Translations under genes and position numbers: made by a program | Notes under the pieces: generated by a model | Seen by the model: the letters and a program-made list of their open reading frames with translations, nothing else | Database searches by the model: none | What the model was told of the DNA's origin: nothing | Shown: one piece after another, positions 46,236-56,500 of the stretch | Position numbering within the stretch: position 1 is the first letter of the stretch | How the letters are laid out: each line of letters opens with the position of its first letter | Origin: an uncultured Rubritalea sp. | Lineage (GTDB): Bacteria; Verrucomicrobiota; Verrucomicrobiia; Verrucomicrobiales; Akkermansiaceae | Assembly: GCA_937981665.1 (NCBI GenBank) | Contig: CALJOJ010000006.1 | Coordinates: forward strand, 1-62,216 | DNA: 62,216 nucleotides | Reading direction: 5' to 3'

Positions 46236-46997
46236 ATGAACACGGTAAGAATACTCATCTGCGCCACCTTTGCTCTCCTCGTAGCAGCACTCGTGCACTC
46301 CTATACCTCCAAGGATCCTGGCACTGCCAAGCAAACCACAGTGGAGAAAGTAAATCAGGACCTATCAATCAGAGAACTCAGACAAGAGCTAGAAAGCTTA
46401 AAACTAGAGAACCAGCGCAAGCGTAATCTCTACTCAAGTTCTCCCATCTATAATAACCCATTCCCTAGTGACTACAGCTCACCAACTCTGATTCCTAGTA
46501 ATCTCAATAATGCTAACCCAGCTTTCGTAAACCCTCTCGCTCAAAATACCGCTACGGTCGCTCAGCCATCAGGAGAGATGATCGATAAGCTTGCAGAACA
46601 AGCTAAAGAAATCGCACATCTCAAGGCACTCCAAGCTGCAGCTAATGCAGAAAACGATATGCTCAATCAAGAGGCAGAGATCATTCAGGGAGAGATCCTC
46701 AATGACGAACCACCAGTAGACGCAGCCAGAGCAGCAGTCATCGCTAATGCTCTCGTCATGGCGACAGTCCAAGTCTATGACCCTGCTAGTGGCATCCTCG
46801 TGCTCGACTTAGTACGTCCTCAGAACATCTCACCAGGCCAGATTCTAGGTATCCGCAGAGGTGACACAGGCGGTATCATTGGTCGCATCAATATGGGGCG
46901 CATGGAAAATATGATTGGCTACGCTGATCCTATCGCAGAATCATTCTTTGGTGACATAGATATCCAAGCAGGTGATGCTATCATCGTAGCTCCTTAA
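46236..46997 (+). CDS. hypothetical membrane-anchored coiled-coil protein
   Basis: A 253-residue protein. One membrane helix or signal anchor (about 5-24) is followed by a coiled coil (35-65) and a proline/asparagine-rich linker. A second helical stretch lies at 110-145. The C-terminal 80 residues (from ATVQVYDPASGILVLDL) form a compact all-beta module with LGIRRGDTGGIIGRI and QAGDAIIVAP, which looks like an SH3/FlgT-like export domain found in cell-surface proteins. It is divergent from the MBL gene with 117 bases between. The function is unknown. Confidence 0.65.
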   Translation: MNTVRILICATFALLVAALVHSYTSKDPGTAKQTTVEKVNQDLSIRELRQELESLKLENQRKRNLYSSSPIYNNPFPSDYSSPTLIPSNLNNANPAFVNPLAQNTATVAQPSGEMIDKLAEQAKEIAHLKALQAAANAENDMLNQEAEIIQGEILNDEPPVDAARAAVIANALVMATVQVYDPASGILVLDLVRPQNISPGQILGIRRGDTGGIIGRINMGRMENMIGYADPIAESFFGDIDIQAGDAIIVAP

Positions 46998-47075
46998 TAC
47001 TTCATTATCTTAATATGCTATTAGACTCACCACTCAGCAGCATGTTCATCTCTAAATAAAAACTTCAGACTCTCC

Positions 47076-48266
47076 ATGTCGCATTTTACCATCTCGGAAC
47101 TCAAGCAAAACACCAGCGAGAACCCAACCACAGCCACGGTAGACACCCAGCTACAGAAATGCGTCACCAAGACCACCAAGTCAGGTAAACCATACCTCCA
47201 AGTCACCCTCACAGATGCCATCGATCAGTTCTCACTCAAAATCTGGGAAAACCTACCCCAGTTCTCAGCAATACAGAGCATCGAACTCGATAGCTTCATT
47301 CGTCTAGAAGGCGACTGGACGCAGAACCAATACGGCATCGATGCCAACCGCTGGCAGTTCCGCATCCTCAATGAAGGAGAGATCCAGAACTTCCTCATCG
47401 GTGATCCACAGACCAGCAAGATCCAGACTCGTGACTGGAATGACATCGTAGATCTAACAACGAGCATCAACGACCCCAGACTACACCAGCTCTGTAAAAC
47501 ATTTCTCGATGAATACGGGGAGAAATTTCGTCGTACCGCAGCAGCGAGAAAGAACCATCATGCCCGTCGTGGTGGCATCCTAGAGCACGTATCCCAGATG
47601 ATGCGCGCCGCAGTAGCCCTCACCACCGTATACACAGATCTTAATCGCGACCTACTCATCGCAGGTGTGCTTTTCCACGATTGTGGTAAACTCTGGGAAA
47701 ACACCTACCCTGAACGTGGATTCAGTCAGCCTTATAATCTCCAAGGTGAAATGCTAGGACACATCCCGCTTGGGATTAATCTCGTGGATAAGCTCTGGCA
47801 AGAAATGATCACCTCCTGTGTGGAAACCAAAAGCGCTTGGGAAAAACTTATCCCTACCAATGAAGAAGTCAGGATTCACCTACTACACCTCATCGCTTCC
47901 CATCACGGGACCCATGAGTTTGGCTCACCGACCCTTCCCCGCACTCCAGAAGCAGTCATCTTACATCACGTAGACAACATCGACGCCAAGTATGAAATGA
48001 TGAAACAAGGCTACCTCACTGCTCCAGAACTAGCCCCTGGCATCCAGGAAAAGCAATTCCCTCTCCCTGCAAATCTCATCAAACCACTCGCTCAAGTCAC
48101 TACAGAAATGGCGAAAGCACATTCATTCATTAGCGACAGCAAGCCAGCAAAAAAAGCTCCAATAGCCGAATCCAACCCAAAGCCATCTCCAACTCTGTCA
48201 CAAGAGCCATCAGCAGAAGATCTAAAATCCCCACAGCCTCCCCAAGAAAATCTAGATCTGTTCTAA
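47076..48266 (+). CDS. YhaM-like HD-domain 3'-5' exoribonuclease
   Basis: A 396-residue protein with the YhaM layout. An N-terminal OB-fold (about 20-120) precedes an HD domain with HHARRGGILEHVSQMM (near 165-180), FHDCGKLWE (His-Asp at 201-202), LIASHHGTHEFGS and HHVDNIDAKYE. A proline/serine-rich tail of about 50 residues follows. Known YhaM proteins remove nucleotides from the 3' end of RNA or DNA with metal ions. The tail is an addition of unknown role. It stands alone. Confidence 0.85.
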   Translation: MSHFTISELKQNTSENPTTATVDTQLQKCVTKTTKSGKPYLQVTLTDAIDQFSLKIWENLPQFSAIQSIELDSFIRLEGDWTQNQYGIDANRWQFRILNEGEIQNFLIGDPQTSKIQTRDWNDIVDLTTSINDPRLHQLCKTFLDEYGEKFRRTAAARKNHHARRGGILEHVSQMMRAAVALTTVYTDLNRDLLIAGVLFHDCGKLWENTYPERGFSQPYNLQGEMLGHIPLGINLVDKLWQEMITSCVETKSAWEKLIPTNEEVRIHLLHLIASHHGTHEFGSPTLPRTPEAVILHHVDNIDAKYEMMKQGYLTAPELAPGIQEKQFPLPANLIKPLAQVTTEMAKAHSFISDSKPAKKAPIAESNPKPSPTLSQEPSAEDLKSPQPPQENLDLF

Positions 48267-48403
48267 ATAAGAAACCCTGTGAGAGCTCTCCAACTTCTCA
48301 CTATTTCTAGAAGTTTATGCAAAACTTTCTGTAACTTCTGAAAAAACATGCTCTATTAACAGTATATAACTTCAGACACCAAACACACTTTAAACACATC
48401 AAC

Positions 48404-49414
48404 ATGAAAGGCGCACTACTACTCAACCTCGGCTCACCAAACTCTACAGAAGTACCTGACGTAAGAGAATATCTCGAAGAATTCCTCATGGATGAGCGCG
48501 TATTAGACATCGCAGAATGGAAGCGTAAGCTCTTACTCAAGCTTATCATCCTGCCTAAGCGACCTATAGCCAGTGCCGAAGCCTACTCTAAAGTATGGAC
48601 CGAAGAAGGCTCTCCACTCATCGTCACTAGCCGTGCTCAGCAGACACTCGTTCAGGAAGGCACTAAGATGCCTATCTTTCTAGGCATGCGCTACGGAAAC
48701 CCATCTACTTCAGATATCGTAAAAGAGATCAAAGAAGCGGGTGTCACCGAGCTTCTCATCATCCCACTCTACCCGCATTACGCCATGTCTAGCTACGAGT
48801 CCGCGGTCGTAAAAGCCATGGAAGAACTCCGCGAGCAAGCTCCAGACATCACAACCAAGCTAGTCCAGCCATATTACAATGATCCAGACTACATCAATGC
48901 ACTCTGGGAGTCTATCAAGCCTCAGCTAGAAGGCACAGGCGCACACCTCATGATGTCCTTCCATGGCATCCCTGAGCGCCATGTCAAAAAGTCTGACCCC
49001 TCACACGCTCACTGCCTCGTCACTAAAAACTGCTGTGACACCTGTCACCCAGCTCACCACACCTGCTACAGACACCAGTGCTACGCCACTGCGAAGGCCC
49101 TGATGGCTCACGCAAATATTGACGAAAAAGACGTCACCATCTCATTCCAGTCACGTCTACTCCGTGACCCATGGCTCGCACCATACACAGATTTTGAAAT
49201 CGAAAGACTCGCTAAAGAAGGAGTCAAGAACCTCAAAGTCATCTGCCCAGCATTCATCTCAGACTGCCTAGAGACACTCGAAGAAATCGGTATGGAAGGA
49301 AAAGAAGAATTCCTCGAGCACGGCGGTGAAGAATTTGAACTCATCCCCTGCCTAAATACCCACCCACTCTGGATCAAGTGGATGCTCAATAAAATAGAAA
49401 ATTGGGAAAGCTAA
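48404..49414 (+). CDS. hemH: ferrochelatase
   Basis: A 336-residue enzyme that inserts iron into protoporphyrin IX. The start GALLLNLGSPNSTEV, the segment GMRYGNPSTSDIV near 94 and IPLYPHYAMSS near 120-130 are conserved. The catalytic His187 lies in SFHGIPERH. Residues 204-226 add a cysteine-rich insert with six Cys (CLVTKNCCDTC then CYRHQC), suggesting a metal or [2Fe-2S] site. The C-terminal FISDCLETLEEIG is also typical. No other heme gene is in the window. Confidence 0.95.
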   Translation: MKGALLLNLGSPNSTEVPDVREYLEEFLMDERVLDIAEWKRKLLLKLIILPKRPIASAEAYSKVWTEEGSPLIVTSRAQQTLVQEGTKMPIFLGMRYGNPSTSDIVKEIKEAGVTELLIIPLYPHYAMSSYESAVVKAMEELREQAPDITTKLVQPYYNDPDYINALWESIKPQLEGTGAHLMMSFHGIPERHVKKSDPSHAHCLVTKNCCDTCHPAHHTCYRHQCYATAKALMAHANIDEKDVTISFQSRLLRDPWLAPYTDFEIERLAKEGVKNLKVICPAFISDCLETLEEIGMEGKEEFLEHGGEEFELIPCLNTHPLWIKWMLNKIENWES

Positions 49415-49549
49415 TACTCGATTCAACAATCATTTCACCCTCCCCAACCATAAACCTGATCAAGAAAGAAAAAGCTTCCGTTATATTTCCAGCTGAGTCT
49501 AGCTCAGATACCTGATCAGAGCTGTAAACATCCACACCAAAAAAAAATC

Positions 49550-50176
49550 ATGCTAAAGTATCTCTTCATCACATCTCTCGTTTTTCTTCAGGTAAGCTGT
49601 AAAGAGTCAGTCGACGCGCCACAAGATCAACAAGGAAAAACCTCTGAAACAACGCCTCAAAAACCACTCTTCAAAGCACCAGAAGGCACCTCTAAGGAAG
49701 AATCTATCGCTCTTGAGGTCACTCATTTAATGCACGCATTCAGTAAAGGAGATTCCCAAACTCTAGTAGAAAGTGCTCATCCAGTTATTTTTGAAAAAAT
49801 CGGTGGCAAAGAAAAATACAGAAAAGCAATTAATGGCTCCTTGAAAACACTCAAAAAACTAAACATCACTATAGATGATTTCGTCGCCACTCCACCTAAG
49901 GTCTTTTACAAAAATGGCGAAGAAGAAGAAATATGCTTCGTCACCACCAAGTACATAATGACTCTAAGCGGTAAGAAATCCGACGTCGACTCCTTCATGC
50001 TCGCTATTGGTAATGAGATAACTGGATGGAAATTTATTGATGGAGCCGGCCTCACCATAAGCCCGAAACTCATTCATGAACTCTTCCCTCTAATTCCAAA
50101 AGACGTCAAGTTACCCGTTCATAACTTGACCAAAATTGAAGAGCCCGTGACTGAGAAAACTACTGAAACCCCATAG
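49550..50176 (+). CDS. hypothetical lipoprotein
   Basis: A 208-residue exported protein with a clear lipobox (FLQVSCKES, Cys17). Residues 55-170 look like a small alpha+beta domain: ALEVTHLMHAFSKGDSQTLVE, then ICFVTTKYIMTL and EITGWKFIDGAG. This order would suit an NTF2-like or DUF4878-type fold. The C-terminus is unstructured. It is first of three small envelope genes between hemH and gap, and I cannot assign a function. Confidence 0.65.
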   Translation: MLKYLFITSLVFLQVSCKESVDAPQDQQGKTSETTPQKPLFKAPEGTSKEESIALEVTHLMHAFSKGDSQTLVESAHPVIFEKIGGKEKYRKAINGSLKTLKKLNITIDDFVATPPKVFYKNGEEEEICFVTTKYIMTLSGKKSDVDSFMLAIGNEITGWKFIDGAGLTISPKLIHELFPLIPKDVKLPVHNLTKIEEPVTEKTTETP

Positions 50177-50226
50177 TAGCCAACGTCATAAACCTCAATA
50201 AATGAACTATTCTCATCCAGATCTTA

Positions 50227-50508
50227 ATGCAGTCCCTCATCCTCACTCTCCTCATCTCACTAGTCTCAATTCTCCCAATCACGGTAGAAGAAGAGCTAAC
50301 AGAAGAAAAAATAATATCCCCTGAAAATCAACCTCCCAAAGTAAGCCTTCCGCAAATCACTCTTAACAGTGAAATGCTGGCTATAGAAATCGGGAAAGCT
50401 GACCTAATAGTCAACGCCTCGCTCTCAAAAATTAGAGCACTAGGTACCATTGGTCCCCCCCTCGACCCAGATGTCCGCCCAGAAGTAGAGCAACTCAATA
50501 AAAAGTAA
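50227..50508 (+). CDS. hypothetical small exported protein
   Basis: A 93-residue protein with a hydrophobic N-terminus (MQSLILTLLISLVSILPI) and an acidic, mostly polar remainder. The centre contains SLPQITLNSEMLAIEIG. Coding potential is moderate and no family is recognised. It sits 50 bases behind the lipoprotein gene at 49550. Confidence 0.5.
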   Translation: MQSLILTLLISLVSILPITVEEELTEEKIISPENQPPKVSLPQITLNSEMLAIEIGKADLIVNASLSKIRALGTIGPPLDPDVRPEVEQLNKK

Positions 50509-50605
50509 ATATAATGACCACAAAAAAAGATTCATTTTTTTCTAACTTCTTAACAACTTTCACCAACTAGATGGGTTACTACCTATAGATATAAGTTCCA
50601 TTGTC

Positions 50606-51133
50606 ATGAAAAACACTCCAGACACAACAGCAATCAGCTCAGGGAAATCAACTCAACTCACTGACTGCCAAATCAATGAGATGGAAAATGACACCCTCTG
50701 GGCAGTGCTAGATCAAGCTAACTATCCAGTTGAGGCAAGTGCTCTATTTTCTAGGAACGTAATGCATGAAGTCCGCTCGCTCCGTAAGAATGACGAGATC
50801 GAGACCTCTACTCCATCACTCTGGCAACGCATCACTTCTCCTAACTTTGCAAAAATCGGACTCGGCGTAGCAGCTGCAGTAGTCTGTGCGCTCATCGTCG
50901 CTAAAATGGCACCTGAAGAAAATACAAACTCTGATGCTGAATTCGTTGAAATTTCAGAAAAAACAGACACCGACTTCATCAAGGATATTCCCTTTGAGAA
51001 GCTTTCTGCATACTCTAGCAGAGCTGGAATCTCTGCCTCTGAAGACACATTCACAGCAGAGATCCTAGACATCGCTGACCAAGACCCACTCTACCTCTCT
51101 GAAGAAGAACTAGTTCTAGCAATGAACTTCTAA
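50606..51133 (+). CDS. hypothetical single-pass protein, anti-sigma-like layout
   Basis: A 175-residue protein. The N-terminal 75 residues are polar and helical and contain NDTLWAVLDQANYPVEASALF. One membrane helix lies near 86-103 (IGLGVAAAVVCALIVAKM), followed by an acidic C-terminal part. The size and order resemble anti-sigma factors, but no sigma-factor gene is adjacent and there is no zinc-binding HxxxCxxC motif. It ends 86 bases ahead of gap. Confidence 0.6.
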   Translation: MKNTPDTTAISSGKSTQLTDCQINEMENDTLWAVLDQANYPVEASALFSRNVMHEVRSLRKNDEIETSTPSLWQRITSPNFAKIGLGVAAAVVCALIVAKMAPEENTNSDAEFVEISEKTDTDFIKDIPFEKLSAYSSRAGISASEDTFTAEILDIADQDPLYLSEEELVLAMNF

Positions 51134-51219
51134 AATCCTGGGAATATGATTCCTGATTGTGACAAACTAGTCACCTCACTAAGACTTGCTAATTTCATCC
51201 ATTTAGCTAGCTTACTGGT

Positions 51220-52221
51220 ATGTTAAAGGTAGGTATAAATGGATTTGGCAGAATGGGTAGACTAGGATTCCGTGAGGGATTCTCTCATCCTGAATACAAG
51301 GTTATTCAGATCAATGAACATATTGGCAATGCTGAAACTGCCGCTCACCTACTAGAGTTCGACACCGTTCATGGACGTTGGGATAAAGACATCTCTTTCG
51401 ATGACAACTCCATCACCGTCGCTGGTGAAAAAATCAATATCACCCATGAGAACACCATCGGAGCAGTTGACTGGTCAGACTGTGATATCGTTGTCGAAGC
51501 TACAGGAGCTTTTCGTAATAAAGAAACGCTCGATACATACTTCCAACAAGGCGTAAAAAAAGTCATCGCTGCGGCACCAGTAAAAGAAGACGGAGTTCTA
51601 AATATAGTCATCGGGTGTAATGATGATCTCTATGATCCAGCGATACACCACCTTATCACTGCTGCCTCCTGCACCACGAACTGTATCGCTCCAGCCATCA
51701 AGGTAATCCAAGAAAGCATCGGCATCAAGCACGGCAGCATCACCACCATGCACGATGTTACCAACACGCAAGTCGTCGTAGATGCACCACATAAAGACTT
51801 ACGCCGCTCACGCTCATGTCTTAATTCACTCATTCCTACTTCTACCGGATCAGCTACTGCTATCACTATGATCTACCCGGAGCTAAAAGGGAAACTCAAC
51901 GGTCTCGCAGTCCGCATCCCGCTTCTCAACGCATCTCTTACAGACTGCGTTTTCGAGCTCCAACGTGAAACCACTGTGGAAGAAGTAAACGCACTTCTTA
52001 AAGATGCCTCAGAAACTTATCTCAAAGACATTCTAGGCTATGAAGAAAAGCCATTAGTCTCTGCAGACTACACCAACGACCGCCGCAGTGGTATCATTGA
52101 CGCTCAGTCCACGATGGTCATCGACGATACTCAGCTAAAGCTCTTCGTCTGGTATGATAATGAAACGGGCTATGCCGCCAGAATGATGGAACTCGTGCAA
52201 AAAGTAGCCAAGTCTTTATAG
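51220..52221 (+). CDS. gap: glyceraldehyde-3-phosphate dehydrogenase, ArsJ-associated type
   Basis: A 333-residue NAD-dependent GAPDH. The nucleotide motif is [10 protein letters not shown] at residues 5-14. The catalytic Cys151 lies in [11 protein letters not shown], the partner His in [10 protein letters not shown], and WYDNETGYA is near the C-terminus. Its stop is only nine bases ahead of arsJ. In arsenic operons this enzyme makes 1-arseno-3-phosphoglycerate from arsenate, which ArsJ exports. It could also serve glycolysis, so its sole role in arsenic resistance is inferred from the neighbour. Confidence 0.92.
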   Translation: MLKVGINGFGRMGRLGFREGFSHPEYKVIQINEHIGNAETAAHLLEFDTVHGRWDKDISFDDNSITVAGEKINITHENTIGAVDWSDCDIVVEATGAFRNKETLDTYFQQGVKKVIAAAPVKEDGVLNIVIGCNDDLYDPAIHHLITAASCTTNCIAPAIKVIQESIGIKHGSITTMHDVTNTQVVVDAPHKDLRRSRSCLNSLIPTSTGSATAITMIYPELKGKLNGLAVRIPLLNASLTDCVFELQRETTVEEVNALLKDASETYLKDILGYEEKPLVSADYTNDRRSGIIDAQSTMVIDDTQLKLFVWYDNETGYAARMMELVQKVAKSL

Positions 52222-52230
52222 CTCTATAAG

Positions 52231-53463
52231 ATGAACAAAGGTTCCTACATCGCGGTCACCATCTCTTACTGGGCATTCATGCTCACGGATGGTGCGCTCC
52301 GCATGCTGGTACTCTTGCATTTTCACCAATTAGACTTCACCCCAGACAAGCTCGCCTTTCTCTTTATCCTCTATGAGGTAGCTGGTATTGCCACCAATAT
52401 TTTTGGCGGTTGGCTGGCTTCCCGCTTCGGGCTTAAGTCGACACTTTTCACCGGCCTCACTCTACAGATCATCGCACTGTTAGGGCTCACTTTATTCCAA
52501 GAAAACTGGGCCGTTGCCGCCTCAGTCATCTTCGTAATGGCGATCCAAGCCCTCTCTGGTATAGCCAAGGACCTGACCAAAATGAGTTCCAAAAGCTCAG
52601 TCAAGCTTCTCATCAGCGAGGACAACCAATCCGGCCTTTTCAAGCTAGTCGCTCTTCTAACAGGATCTAAAAATGCCATCAAAGGTCTTGGTTTCTTCCT
52701 CGGCTCAGTCCTGCTTGCTAAAGTTGGATTCACTACCTCACTCTACTCGCTCGCTGGACTCATCGGTTTCACACTCATTCTCTCGCTACTCACTATCCGT
52801 GGTGACTTTGGTAAAATGAAGTCAAAGGTAACATTCACCCAGCTCTTCTCCAAGAGCCCAGCTATCAATCGCCTCTCCGCTGCACGTGCAGCCCTCTTTG
52901 CCTCACGTGATGTCTGGTTCGTCGTCGGCCTTCCCATTTTCCTACACGAGTCTCTAGACTGGAGCTTCTCCCAAGTCGGCTCCTTCATGGCACTTTGGAT
53001 CATCGGTTACGGTTTTGTCCAAGCGATTGCTCCTCAGCTCAGCCGAACCAAGAAATCTAAGAATCTAGGTATCGATTCTGTCCTCAGTAATCTGAAACTC
53101 TGGGCCTTTCTATTAGTCGGCACCTGCGCAGCCCTCACTGCCGCTATTTCTGGAAATTTCCACCCTACCACTTCACTGCTTCTAGGGCTCTCCACCTTCG
53201 GCATCATCTTCGCGGTCAATTCCTCCATTCACTCCTACCTCATCCTCGCCTACACCAAGACTGAGGAAGTAGCGGTCAATGTAGGCTTTTATTATATGGC
53301 AAATGCCTGCGGCAGACTCATCGGCACCTTAAGTTCTGGAATAGCCTACCTCACTGGAGGGCTTACAGCCTGCCTGATTTGTGCCACAGTCTTCACCCTT
53401 ATCGCTGCCTTGCTCAACATCCGACTACCAGCAGAAATACCACACTCCGCACAGCCAGAATAA
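52231..53463 (+). CDS. arsJ: organoarsenical efflux MFS transporter ArsJ
   Basis: A 410-residue major-facilitator protein with about twelve membrane helices. The start YIAVTISYWAFMLTDGALRM and the sequence FHQLDFTPDKLAFLFILYE are characteristic of ArsJ, which exports 1-arseno-3-phosphoglycerate. The preceding GAPDH gene, nine bases away, is the canonical partner, so the two together detoxify arsenate without reducing it. No arsR, arsC or acr3 lies within the window. Confidence 0.9.
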   Translation: MNKGSYIAVTISYWAFMLTDGALRMLVLLHFHQLDFTPDKLAFLFILYEVAGIATNIFGGWLASRFGLKSTLFTGLTLQIIALLGLTLFQENWAVAASVIFVMAIQALSGIAKDLTKMSSKSSVKLLISEDNQSGLFKLVALLTGSKNAIKGLGFFLGSVLLAKVGFTTSLYSLAGLIGFTLILSLLTIRGDFGKMKSKVTFTQLFSKSPAINRLSAARAALFASRDVWFVVGLPIFLHESLDWSFSQVGSFMALWIIGYGFVQAIAPQLSRTKKSKNLGIDSVLSNLKLWAFLLVGTCAALTAAISGNFHPTTSLLLGLSTFGIIFAVNSSIHSYLILAYTKTEEVAVNVGFYYMANACGRLIGTLSSGIAYLTGGLTACLICATVFTLIAALLNIRLPAEIPHSAQPE

Positions 53464-53485
53464 GCCGATATAAAAACAAATCAAC

Positions 53486-53518
53486 AAATCAAGATGTGAC
53501 GATATGAATCCTTGATTT
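53486..53518. repeat. hairpin upstream of metH
   Basis: AAATCAAG and CTTGATTT form an 8-bp stem with a 17-base loop, 28 bases upstream of metH. It does not match a riboswitch class I know, and no T-run follows. It could also be the arsJ transcript end. Confidence 0.35.
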
Positions 53519-53546
53519 CCAGTCCTGATTAACGTATGTAAAACGC

Positions 53547-56500
53547 ATGCAACCAGACGCCACTGAAGAACTCAAAGCCCTCTTAGAAGAACGTATTCTC
53601 TGCCTTGATGGTGCCATGGGAACTACAATCCGTGGCTACGGACTCAGCGAGGAAGATGCCCGTGGTGAGCGCTTTAAGGACATAGAAAAAGACATCCTCA
53701 ATAACGGTGACATCCTCTCTATCACTCGCCCAGATGTCATCCTAGATATTCACAAGCGTTTCCTTTTAGCCGGTGCAGACATCGTTGAAACAAACTCATT
53801 TTCAGGCACCTCTATCGCTCAGTCAGAATTCTTCGTAGAAGATCCACGTGAAAAAGGTGATGGTAGCCGTAAAGATCCAGATTTCTATCAAGAAGTCATA
53901 GAAGATCCATTCCTCATCGACCTCGCTCATGAGATCAATCACGAATCAGCTAGGATAGCCCGTCAAGCCTGTGATGAAGTCCAGGCTGAGACTGGCATCA
54001 AGCGATACGCTGCTGGTGCCATTGGGCCAATGACTGTGGGGCTCAATAACGCTGCAGTAGACCCGAATGACCCTGGCTTCAGAACCGTAACATGGGACCA
54101 AGTATATATAGACTACAAACGTCAGATCCGCTCACTTATAGAAGGTGGTGTAGACATCATCATGGTCGAAACCATCTTCGATGCACTCAACTCAAAGTGC
54201 GCACTAGTAGCGATCCAAGACATCTTTGAGGAAGATAATATTCACCTTCCTGTCATTATTTCTGCAGCAGTAGGACTCGGTGGAGAGACCATGATCTCAG
54301 CCCTAAAAGTAGAAGCTCTCTGGAACGCAGTAGCACATGTGAAGCCGTTAGCTGTGGGACTCAACTGTTCACTTGGACCAGAGCAAATGCGTCCGTTTAT
54401 CGAAGAACTTTCTAACGTCGCTGAGTGCTACGTCTCCTGCTATCCGAATGCAGGAATGCCTGACGCACTATCAGAAACTGGCTTCCCATACTTACCGCTA
54501 GACATGTACGCGAGCCTCAAGGACTTCGCGACATCAGGCTTTATCAATATCGCTGGTGGTTGCTGTGGAAACACTCCAGAGCACATCAAAGAAATAGCCC
54601 GCGCGGTAAAGGGTGTACCACCACGTAAAATCCCAGAAATAGAACCTCTCATGAGACTATCTGGCACTGAAGCGTACAACCACACAGCCGACAAAAATTT
54701 CCTCATGATCGGTGAGCGCACCAATGTAGCTGGCTCCCCGGTTTTCCGTAAAATGATCAAAGAAGGACGCCTAGAAGACGCTCTCGCAGTAGCCCGTCAG
54801 CAGGTAGAAAATGGCGCACCAGTCATCGATATTTGTTTTGATGATGGACTCATCGATGGCGTAGAGATGATGACTAAATTTCTACTTCTCGTGCAGTCTG
54901 AGCCGGATATCACCAAGGTCCCTATCACCGTGGACTCCTCCAAATGGGAAATCATCGAGGCTGGTCTCAAATGCCTACAGGGTAAAGGAATCGTCAACTC
55001 CATCTCACTGAAGGAAGGCGAAGAAAACTTCAAGTACCAAGCTCGTACCATTATGAAATACGGTGCAGCAGTAGTCGTAATGGCCTTTGATGAAGAGGGA
55101 CAAGCTGCAACTTATGAAGATAAAATTTCTATCTGTGAAAGAGCGTATAACATCCTCGTTAAGGAAGTCGGGTTCAATCCACAGGACATCATATTCGACC
55201 CTAACATTCTTACCGTTGCTACAGGCATTGAAGAACATAATAACTATGCTGTAGACTTCTTCCAAGCTACCAAGTGGATCAAAGAAAACCTACCAGGAGC
55301 GAAGATCTCCGGTGGTGTTTCTAACGTCTCCTTTTCATTCCGCGGAAACAACCCAGTACGTGAAGCAATGCATGCTGCCTTCCTATACCACGCAGGTAAA
55401 AATGGCATGGACATGGGCATCGTCAATGCAGGGATGCTAGAAGTCTATGATGAGATCAAGCCAGACATGCTCAAGCATGTAGAGGACGTCCTCCTCAACC
55501 ACGACCCAGATGCTACTGAGCGTTTGTTAGACTACGCTGAGCAGTTCAAAGGCATCAAAAAAGATGCTCAGAAAGAAGATCTCGAATGGCGTAAGCAGCC
55601 GGTTGAAAAACGCCTAGAGCACGCCCTGCTCAGAGGAATAGACACCTTCATTACAGAAGACACGGCTGAGACACTTGAGAAATACAAAGTACCTCTCAAG
55701 TGCATCGAAGGCCCACTCATGGACGGCATGGGGATCGTTGGTGACCTTTTCGGCGCAGGTAAAATGTTCCTTCCTCAGGTGGTAAAGTCTGCCCGAGTAA
55801 TGAAGAAATCTGTCGCCTACCTAGAGCCATTCATGGAAAAAGAAAAGCGTATCAAGGTGATAGAGCTAGCTAAAGGTCTCATCGCTGAAGACCCTTCACT
55901 CACCCAAGATCAAGCAGAGACGGAAGCTGAAAAGTCGATGACTGCTGGCCGCATCTTAATGGCTACGGTTAAAGGTGACGTTCATGACATCGGTAAAAAT
56001 ATCGTCGGGGTAGTACTTGCTTGTAATGGCTTTGAAGTCATTGACCTCGGCGTCATGGTTCCTGCTAACAAAATCATTGATACCGCAATTGAAAAGCGCT
56101 GTGACATCATCGGTCTCTCTGGTCTCATCACCCCATCACTAGATGAAATGGTGAGTGTGGCTAAAGAACTCGAACGCCGCGGACTAGACATCCCGGTTCT
56201 CATCGGTGGAGCCACCACTTCACCAGCACACACAGCAGTCAAAATAGCGCCTCACTATAGCGGACCAATCGTCCATGTCTTAGATGCCTCACGTTCGGTT
56301 CCTGTGACCACTAGTTTACTCTCAGAGGAACAAAAAGCTGACTACGTGGCAAAGAACGAAGAACGCCACACTAAGCTACGCGACACCTTTAATAAAAAAT
56401 CAAAGCCAACTGTCAGCCTAGCCGATGCACGAGCAAACCGCGTTAAGATTGACTGGGACAACTACACACCACCGCAGCCAGAATTTCTTGGTACACGTGA

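Noticed and set aside
53464-53546. Possible SAM, SAH or cobalamin riboswitch before metH
   Set aside because: The gap is only 83 bases and shows one small hairpin but none of the conserved cores of those classes.
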